The position numbers were made by a program, and so were the translations under genes. The notes under the pieces are model-generated. The model saw nothing but the letters and a program-made list of their open reading frames with translations. It had not been told where the DNA came from and made no database searches. Of a stretch of 64,000 nucleotides of DNA, positions 57,201 through 64,000 are shown in pieces. Each line of letters opens with the position of its first letter. The first letter of the stretch is position 1. The DNA is from Symsagittifera roscoffensis (lineage: Eukaryota > Xenacoelomorpha > Acoela > Convolutidae): NCBI RefSeq assembly GCF_963678635.1, contig NC_087067.1:43807829-43871828 (forward strand), read 5' to 3'.

Positions 57201-60200
57201 ACGTTCGACATTTCTGAGTTTCAGTCTAATGTCCAGCAATTATCAAACGAGTAAGTCCTATGAAAAAAAAGATCTATGAAAAGTAAAATTCAGTAATTAT
57301 CCATTTTTTGAAGTTACATTCCGAGCTTCATTGGCAATAAAAATTTCTGCAAAAAAATATACGAAAAATTTTCGGAAAAACTTTTGAATTGATTTTTTTC
57401 TCAACGTTAAAAATCGTTTATTGATTTTCAAAGTTCTTAATTCACATCCTGGTCAAATTGTTTTTTTTAGTTCTCTCATCACAACACTCACAAAGAACTA
57501 CCAGCTTTTGTAAAAAAAAATATGAAAAATTTTTGATATTCTTATATGAATGGTCGGAACATTCTGTGTTACTTACACTAAACCGGCTATCTTTTTTTGT
57601 ATAAAATGACTTTCCGAGTTATTTGTTTTGTTTTTTTGTGTTTTTTATTCAGATCATAATCAATCCAGACACTATAGCAACTTTTGCTCATTTGGAAACC
57701 GAAAATCAAAGTAAGCTTTTGTTTTCCTATCTGGAATCAAACTGTAGAATTGGTGATTCTAATGTATTACATGCTATAGTAACTTGAGCGTAAGATTGAT
57801 TCGTCGTTAAGTTAAGTAGTACAGCAAACAAAGGGTAAAGTTCGAAATAGTTGAATCTTCAAAGATGTAGTCCCTCTTATGGCGGAAAACTCAGGTGAAG
57901 TAAAATCGGCTGACCATCCCCCAAATAGGAACTACACGAACTTCAGAGGAGCGATATTAGAGATGATTTGACCTGGGCATGCAAAAATCCATAACCCCCG
58001 GACCCCCAAGCGCCAAGTGATAACGGTTCCCCGAAGTGCAAATGGCCTTATCAGAACTCGGATTCTAGCGGCGGTATTGGGCTTAAATTCTAGTATGTTG
58101 TAGGCCTAGTTAGGGGGAGCTTAAATTTGGGAACCCAGACCCCTCAGACCCCCACTTCCAGTTTTATGCCCAAAGTAAACAAACCCACCCGTAACTTCTG
58201 GAGGTCGGTTCTCGGCCTCCAATGAACGCAGGGAGCTGAAACTTTGAGGGATGAAAGGTAGTGGCAAGATACATCTTGTATTATAATTTGAACCAAATCT
58301 GGCGGTTGGACCGGAAGCTATTAGCACTTGGAAAAACACCCCCTGAAGTAGGCAAAAAAACACAGACCGGAAGTAGGCAGTTTACGCAACATAATGAGCG
58401 AGGGCATATCAATTTTATGGCGGCATCAGATACTGCAACTCGTCCCCGAAAAAGAGACCCCTAGTGAGTGAAAACTCTCCGGTGACTCCTTCCGGTGTTA
58501 ATAGCCTTTTCCCGGAAAAAGTGATTATGGACATTAGAAATGGGATACCTTGTGAAGTATTAATGGGATATGAATGAAACTTGGTAGTTAGGACCCCCAT
58601 GGGATTCTAAACCCAAATATGGAAGTTTGACCCCGGTTGACCCCTGAGTGACTTTAAAGTGACCTTTGGGCTTTTTCACCCCAAACTTGCATGGAAAACC
58701 CGAATATTAACACCGGAAAGTGGCGTCTTCCCCAGCCCAACCCCTGGAAATGAGGATAAGTCATCTTGCTAAAAATTGAGGGGAAAACTTATATATTGGG
58801 AACTAGAGTAGAATCTGATGGAGATATAGATTTTACATTGCAACCTTGGAGTAGTGGATTTAATTCAAAATGGACTTGGTAAACTTTGGGTTCAGTTTAG
58901 CTTGGCGAATGCGCTTTTAATAGAGTAGCAATAAGGGTAAAAGAAAAGTAGTCCCAGAAGAAATGGATAGTAATAGGACCGTAGCATGAGAATTAAGTTT
59001 CCTAAATAGTATGAATGGACATGAAATTTACTTGGCTCTCCGGAGGTGACTTTTTGGTTTATTTTGACCCCTAATAGACGAACTAAATTCCACTGATAGC
59101 TAGAAGGTCGGGATTGGAATAGAGTACAGGTAGAAATTTTAGATGCTTGGAATGAATTAACTACCCATAAAAAGGGTCTCCCCCTACCCTTGGAAGGTCG
59201 GAACGTTAACGGGAGAATTGTAATAAAGACCTTGGGAGGATTACTGAGTAAACATAGCATGCTTTGGAGGTTGAGTTGAACTTGAGAGCTCAAGTTCACA
59301 GAGTTCAAGAATTAGTTGATTAGAATCGTATGACGTTTGTTTGCTTGGTCAAATTGTGGCAGCTACCGCATACCGGGTATCTAATAAACATGAAAAGATT
59401 GATAGAAGAAACCGAAGTTGGCACATGGCAGAAGTGACAGGGGGAGGGATATAGTCTTAAAACATGTGCGGATGGGTGATTTAGGCGGTTGTCAGGACTG
59501 ATAGGGAATGGCGTGACTTAAGTAAAACTAAGTGTAAAGAAAGATAAGGAATTGGAGGGTATCGGAGAGCCTTTAAGAGTCAAAACAGTGTTAGCTACCA
59601 TCAAGAGTTGTTGGTTCTCGATCAGAGAAGAGAACAGTTGTTGGCTACTATTAAGACTAGTGGCTTCTCGATCAGAGTAGAGAACAATTATTGCTAGCGA
59701 GCAAGCTGATTGGAACCCGAGTTTAGTACCGGGTTAAAATAGCTGTGTGAGCGAGTTGCGCTGGAACCCGAATTTAGTACCGGGTTGAACTAGTTGTGTG
59801 AGCGAGTTTCTCTGCTAGAGTAGGCGAGTTTTGATCGAGTCAAGCGAAAACTGACGAGCAATTGAACGGAACGGGACGCGGGCTTCAAAATAGAAGTTTC
59901 TAAGTAGTAGTGAGCTCATAAAGGGTACTGTAAATTGCTTTTATTTCCTTTGCGATTGAGAATTTACTTATGGTGCACACGATTTGCTGAACTAGCTAAA
60001 AGTGCGAGAGGAGAGCCGAAAAGAGCCTAATTTAAGGGGGGAAGTTGCGTAATCCTTTGATCGGCCGATTTAGTCTGACCACCAACATAACCCTTTCAGG
60101 ATTGTGGATCATATCGTGTCTTAGTGTCCCCCGCTATTACACGGTATTAAGGGGAGAAACTCTGCGGCAGTTAAGTAGAGTGGACGCGTGCTTAGAGGAG

Positions 60201-60667
60201 AAGACTCCCCGGAAAGAATCCACAAAAACAATTAGACCACCATCACGTTTTTTATTTTGATATTTTAGTCACAATTGCACTTGTCAGTAACCAGTGGTTT
60301 TCATTGTTTGTTTCGTTCAGCCTGACATACGAAAAATGAGTTTGTGGTAAGTCGAAGGTCTTGTATGCTTTTTGTGCGTTTTTTTTTCGTGTAAAAAGGT
60401 GAGGGTACACCGTTACCTGTAAATTCCAGATCCAATCAGTGGCGGAACACATCCTCTGTATAATCCCCTTACCCCCTGTGATCTGAACACTTCTGCGAAT
60501 GCCTTGGACATGGAGATACTCTCGAAGCCCTTCTGTGCCTGCATTTTGGTCTTTATTGTGTCCAGCGGGTGACCAACTGCGACAACTGTCAGCCCGAACA
60601 GCACACCAGCCCCGCATGATAGAGCAGCTTCTTTGACCCAATGCGATCTGTTCTCATTATGAGTCAT
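51044..60667 (-). CDS. SLC25-type mitochondrial carrier, four exons, 287 residues
   Basis: Exons on the minus strand are 60,667-60,417, 53,529-53,359, 52,064-51,821 and 51,241-51,044, with GT...AG introns of 6,886, 1,294 and 579 bp. Their phases close exactly (864 bp, 288 codons with stop). The product has the normal carrier length and three repeats, each with its signature: PLDTIK (34-39), PLEYVK (139-144) and PLELIK (215-220). Family members exchange metabolites across the inner mitochondrial membrane. The substrate cannot be told from these motifs; the first signature resembles the carnitine/ornithine branch. Start: ATG at 60,667, the first ATG in the open frame. Confidence 0.93.
51821..52064 (-). 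CDS. SLC25 carrier exon 3
   Basis: Acceptor TTGTTTTTGCTAG, donor CCCAA|GTTAGT. Starts with the last base of a Glu codon, completing the PLEYVK signature across the junction, and ends just after PLELIK. Confidence 0.92.
53359..53529 (-). CDS. SLC25 carrier exon 2
   Basis: Acceptor CTGTGTTTCAG, donor CTAGA|GTAAGT. Encodes the end of repeat 1 (SLQFSSFEAVF) and the first half of repeat 2 up to ETPLE. Confidence 0.92.
53530..56388. other. SLC25 intron 1, proximal part; non-coding
   Basis: AT-rich intron sequence. A tandem pair of AATAAGCTAAAGTT lies near 53,818-53,850. The plus-strand frame at 54.5-54.9 kb has no recognisable product. Confidence 0.55.
56389..56800 (+). repeat. Inverted repeat, left arm (partner 61,290-61,642)
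   Basis: Begins with a hairpin TTCCGACTTTCG-ATA-CGAAAGTAACGGAA. The following 350-400 bp match the reverse complement of 61,642-61,290, including GCGCGATATATTTCGCGC/GCGCGAATTATATTGCGCG, GCGGAGATTTAAT and GAAGCTTATTTGCCAT. The hairpin is at the outer edge in both arms. Confidence 0.75.
57840..60245. mobile_element. GC-richer insertion of unknown type in SLC25 intron 1
   Basis: Composition changes abruptly from AT-rich intron to a sequence rich in CCCC/GGGG words (GACCCC, GGACCCCC) and back to AT-rich near 60,245. It has no convincing reading frame; the minus-strand frame at 58.9-59.3 kb is not recognisable. Two pairs of hairpin repeats occur near its right end. It may be a solo LTR or a non-autonomous element. 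Edges are approximate, and no terminal repeat or target duplication was found. Confidence 0.45.
59591..59812 (+). repeat. Two consecutive pairs of about 50-bp hairpin repeats
   Basis: The unit at 59,591-59,640 is repeated at 59,641-59,690 (period 50); each contains GTTCTC/CTTCTC...GAGAAC, a hairpin in the first copy. The unit at 59,711-59,761 is repeated at 59,762-59,812 (period 51); each contains AACCCG...CGGGTT around RTTTAGTAC. The copies differ slightly. Confidence 0.85.
60417..60667 (-). CDS. SLC25 carrier exon 1 (N-terminal)
   Basis: Starts at ATG 60,667 and ends at TACAG|GTAACG. It encodes transmembrane helix 1, the PLDTIK signature and the YRG/PPLIGSG loop of repeat 1. Confidence 0.92.
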
Positions 60668-60719
60668 ACCCAAAGAGCTTCGCGCTTATTTAAAACGGAG
60701 GCAACGAAAAATTAGTCGA

Positions 60720-61289
60720 TGCAACGATTTGCAGAAAAGACGTCAATTTGTTGCAAATTGATAACATTTGCTACTTTTGAGATACTTATCAGCGAAATTT
60801 ATAATAATCATCATAATAACTTGTTTTATGAAGAAAATATCCGAAGGTGCACAAAGAGACACAAAAATGACACTCGAATTTTCCAAAATGTCAGCCGCGA
60901 GCCTATGGCCTTTTGGTATGCTGCGCATTGCTAGACCCACTTTTCTGACCTTCTTATCAAAGAAAATTAAGATCGCCGCAAGAAATATAGCTCTAAGGAT
61001 TAAGATCTGAGATTTAGATACAATATATTTGATTTCACTATACTTTGACATGAACATCTATCTACTACCTTTATCTTCAGCGCTTGCTTTTCAATCAAAA
61101 CGTCCGTTACCACGAAATCACATCTTTTATCGCTACATACACGAAGCGCCAAACAAGGCCATCCGAAACAAAAGCAAGACAGAACGTATCAGGGAAAGCC
61201 CTGAATGTTCCGACTGTCTTTTAAGGGCTATGGAGCTGTAATAACATTACAAAAGTAAATGTAATACAATGAAACGAATTTTTTTTCTT
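60720..61289. other. Upstream region of the SLC25 gene; non-coding
   Basis: Promoter-side sequence. Short open frames on both strands overlap each other and look like chance. The first 45 bp upstream of exon 1 are also found upstream of the decayed exon copy at 62.7 kb, so they probably belong to the 5' leader. Confidence 0.45.
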
Positions 61290-61642
61290 TTAATTGAGAT
61301 TTTTTTTGAAAATCATCACCCCACACGCCATATAAAAATAGAGTTATAGGTTTCGCATGGCAAATAAGCTTCCTTCAGCCAATTTGGAACAACTTCTAAG
61401 AGATATTAAATCTCCGCTTACTCGTTAAAAGCGCGAATTATATTGCGCGTTAATTGTCCCAAATTGGTCAAAATAGTATTGCTTAACCCCCCATAATTTT
61501 ACGAAAAATGATCACAGGTTAAACATCTTTTTGAATTTAAGCTCAAGAAAACAGTACTTTTTGAAAATAAAAAAATTTGTCTGAAGAAGAAAAATCAACG
61601 CGAGCACCAATATTCCGTTACTTTCGTCACCAAAGTCAGAAC
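61290..61642 (-). repeat. Inverted repeat, right arm (partner 56,389-56,800)
   Basis: Inverse copy of the left arm, ending outward in ATATTCCGTTACTTTCG...AAAGTCAGAAC, a degraded form of the same hairpin. The two arms enclose 4.5 kb including SLC25 exon 1. Confidence 0.75.
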
Positions 61643-62036
61643 AAAAAGCATAACCTTTTGCTAGCCTCATTTACGTGTTATCGCGGGCTTTTTTTATAAC
61701 TAAATTTGCAATTCTGGAAGAAATTCTGTGGTTTTAAAAGACTTGGATGAACATTTCGGCATGGCCATTTAGTGGTAGATGCATGACTATTTATTCATTT
61801 TCGCTTAACAAAAACTGATTAAAAGCTAAGTTAATTCTTTTGTTGTGCTCATTTACAACCAAATTTTTGATATAAAATAATGAGATCGGTAGCCTAAACG
61901 TTGTGGATAGTATAAGTATCATGAAATGTGACTGGCTAGTCTGTAATTGAATATCTTTACAAAAGTTTCAAATTTGTAAGCTCTTTTATCTGTATACTAA
62001 AGTTACGGTCCCCAAAAAATCACCCCGTGTACGAAT

Positions 62037-62071
62037 ATTCCGTCACTTTCGTTACGAAAGTCGGAACAACA
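62037..62071 (-). repeat. Third copy of the inverted-repeat terminal hairpin
   Basis: AATATTCCGTCACTTTCGTTACGAAAGTCGGAAC repeats the outer tip of both arms (shown here split as AATATTCCGTCACTTTCG / TTACGAAAGTCGGAAC). Sequence further inward does not match, so only the tip is conserved or this is another family member. Confidence 0.65.
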
Positions 62072-62199
62072 AAACTCTAAATTATTCAAGGATTTGCGAA
62101 TTATGTTTCGACTGACTAGTAGTATACTGCAGCTTCATTAATTGACTTTCTCTAAGCCATCTCAATTTATTTCAACCGTTTTGAGCCAGATATATCTAC

Positions 62200-62370
62200 G
62201 AGTTTCTGTGTCAATCAATGACAGTCATTTCGATTGCGTTCGAAAGAGAAAACACAGTTCGAAAGCGAAAAAGCAGTTCGACGGATTTTGTCACCAGAAA
62301 TAATTTCGACTGTTAAAACGTCCCAAAATAGTTCGTATTTTTTTGTAAAGTCAGCTGAAAGAGATTTGGG
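62200..62370. repeat. Direct repeat, copy 1 (partner about 63,600-63,770)
   Basis: GATTGCGTTCGAAAG, GACGGATTT, a CCAGAAMNAAA word and AGCTGAAAG occur in the same order in both places. Together with the exon-1 copy this points to segmental duplication upstream of the carrier gene. Confidence 0.55.
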
Positions 62371-62549
62371 TGTCTGAATGAGAAGAAAATTGTTTGAAAG
62401 TCTTGGAGTTTTGGTAAAACTTTCGCGCGATAAAATCTGCAGCAGGAAATTTTTTGAACAAACAGGTAGAAAAAAGGATCAATAAGCCTTTACTAACAAT
62501 TGAGGTTCAACCAGACATTTTACGTCGTCCTTTTGTCTAGAAAATTTGT

Positions 62550-62745
62550 CCTCCTCCTGCAATTTGTTCTTTATCATGTCCAGTGGGTGACCAACTGCGA
62601 CAACTCTCAATCCTCGCGCCAGCCCGGTTGAGCATAACCAGCTTCTTTGATCCAATGTAATCTATTCTCTGTAGGTGTCATGTCTATAGCATCATACTTG
62701 CTTAAGACTGAGGCAAGGCGAAAAATCATTGAAACTGTTCCTTGT
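62550..62745 (-). pseudogene. Decayed duplicate of SLC25 exon 1 and its leader
   Basis: The minus strand from ATG at 62,681 matches exon 1 of the carrier: MT..ENR.HW.KEA is still readable. A net loss of four bases then shifts the frame into a TGA, after which VVAVGHPLDMIK is readable in another frame. Similarity continues about 50 bp upstream of the ATG into the leader (GAGGCAA...CGAAAAAT). Nothing of exons 2-4 is seen nearby inside the window. Confidence 0.85.
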
Positions 62746-64000
62746 CTTTGAAAATGTGATGATTCAAGACAGGGACTTTAAGCTGGGAAATTCTCTGATT
62801 TCATATCCGCAAAACATTCGGAATATTTCGCTCATCACGGAAAGATTGGCGCAATGCTGAAAAACTTGTTCAAATCGTAGTTTTGAAAATACAATATCCA
62901 GTTTGTGTTTGTTCTGTTTTGTTTTTTATTCGAATAAATAGGTAATTGGCAAATTTTTATTTTTTTAGATGAATTGTCCGTCACGAAAGCTTACCTTTGA
63001 AATTAAGATTTAGAAAAATAAAAAACTCTAATTTTTGCATAATTGGTGAGTTAAGTTAAAAATTTAGAATAATAAATCTTTCCAAGTAAAAAGGCACATT
63101 CTATTGGTGCGTACCACCAAAGCTGAAACAAGAACTACCAGATAACTGAAAATGAGAAAAGTTAGGGGAAACTCGACTCGCAGACACTCTCGCGAATTTT
63201 AAGCACAATGGACCAAAAACGTGACAGCGTTTTTTACTTTGACAAATTCGACTCACCTTTAATCTTTGTTTGTTCTTTATGCTCATTGTCTTCGAAACTT
63301 TGATCTTCTGGGAAAATTTTTTTTAGGATTTGACACGAAAATTGATCGAAGCATATCTTTTGTGAATCAAGCAAGGTTGAGCATACTTTTCTTCCGTTGA
63401 GATAGAGGGTTCAATTCTACATACAAGCTGTTGGGATATTAAAAAGACACCTAAGCTGGCTGAGGAGCCAAAAAAATTCTGACTTCGTTCAGAAATTTTG
63501 AAGTAAAATAAAATGACAACCTTGATCAGGCGACAAAGAATGATGCTGCCAATTGATTACTTACAACAGATATTTTTGTGAAAGGATAATTTTTATATTT
63601 TGAAGTTGGAAATAATTGCGACTGCGACACTGATGATTGCGTTCGAAAAAAAAAAATTCGAAGGCAAAAATAGAGTTAGACGGATTTAGACTCCAGAACA
63701 AAATTAGACTGCGAAAAAACCATCCGAAAACCTTTTTTGATTATTTGTAAATAAGCTGAAAGCAATTTGGAACTGATTTAGAAGGTTGGTGGAAAATTTT
63801 GGAGTTTTCATTTTAAAATTTTTTTCGGTGCGCTCCCACTCAAAAATTTTTATTGGCGCCAAACGCGCCTTTAGAAAAGTTTTAAATTCAGCCAGACAAA
63901 AACTGGAGTTTTAAAATAGTAGCAAAAAGGGGCCCTGTGGGTAGTCAGCTGGTCGAATCCGCGAGGAAAGCCCCCTCCCTTAATCAATCCGCTTCTGACT
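62746..64000. other. Non-coding, AT-rich right end
   Basis: Apart from the repeat copy near 63,600-63,770 no structure is recognised. Short minus-strand frames lack support. Confidence 0.45.

Noticed and set aside
58892-59308. 138-codon minus-strand frame in the GC-richer insertion
   Set aside because: No motif and no related frame in the rest of the insertion.

Overview
The window is eukaryotic and looks like an AT-rich, intron-bearing, repeat-laden invertebrate animal genome. Recognisable host genes are metazoan in type (TRIM-like B-box protein, Rubicon-family protein, AUP1-like ER/lipid-droplet protein, SLC25 mitochondrial carrier). Coding exons end in GT and resume after AG with polypyrimidine tracts, and all host genes lie on the minus strand. 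I cannot name the phylum. Acceptor-like sites just upstream of start codons would fit 5'UTR introns or spliced-leader trans-splicing.

Layout: 1-1502 is the 5' part of a B-box protein that runs off the left edge. 1.5-11 kb is non-coding mosaic sequence: degenerate tandem repeats, tRNA-headed SINE copies and other dispersed repeats. 11.09-15.39 kb is a satellite array of about 165-bp monomers with higher-order structure. 17.8-23.0 kb holds two tandem minus-strand genes, AUP1-like and then Rubicon-like. The large intron of the latter contains a decayed Mutator-like (MULE) transposon with terminal inverted repeats.

23.9-47.6 kb is best read as one giant (about 23.7 kb) Ty3/gypsy-type LTR retroelement on the plus strand. 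Similar repeats at 23.89-24.63 and 46.63-47.58 kb flank it. Inside are a 2.5-kb leader with many copies of a TCCGGAGGGGTC-type motif, then Gag (zinc knuckle), aspartic protease, reverse transcriptase, RNase H, integrase and an acidic C-terminal extension. A macro-domain-like ORF follows. A further 9-kb accessory module contains an SGNH/GDSL hydrolase with its catalytic blocks and several long proteins I do not recognise. The copy carries many isolated stops and several frameshifts, so it is probably dead, but long open frames survive between the breaks.

47.6-64 kb holds a four-exon SLC25 carrier gene (51,044-60,667, minus strand). Its exon phases close exactly to a 287-residue protein with all three PxE/DxxK signatures. 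Its 6.9-kb first intron contains a GC-richer insertion with hairpin repeats and one arm of an inverted repeat whose other arm lies upstream of exon 1. A decayed duplicate of exon 1 lies 2 kb further upstream. I found no rRNA, CRISPR array or convincing intact tRNA gene.
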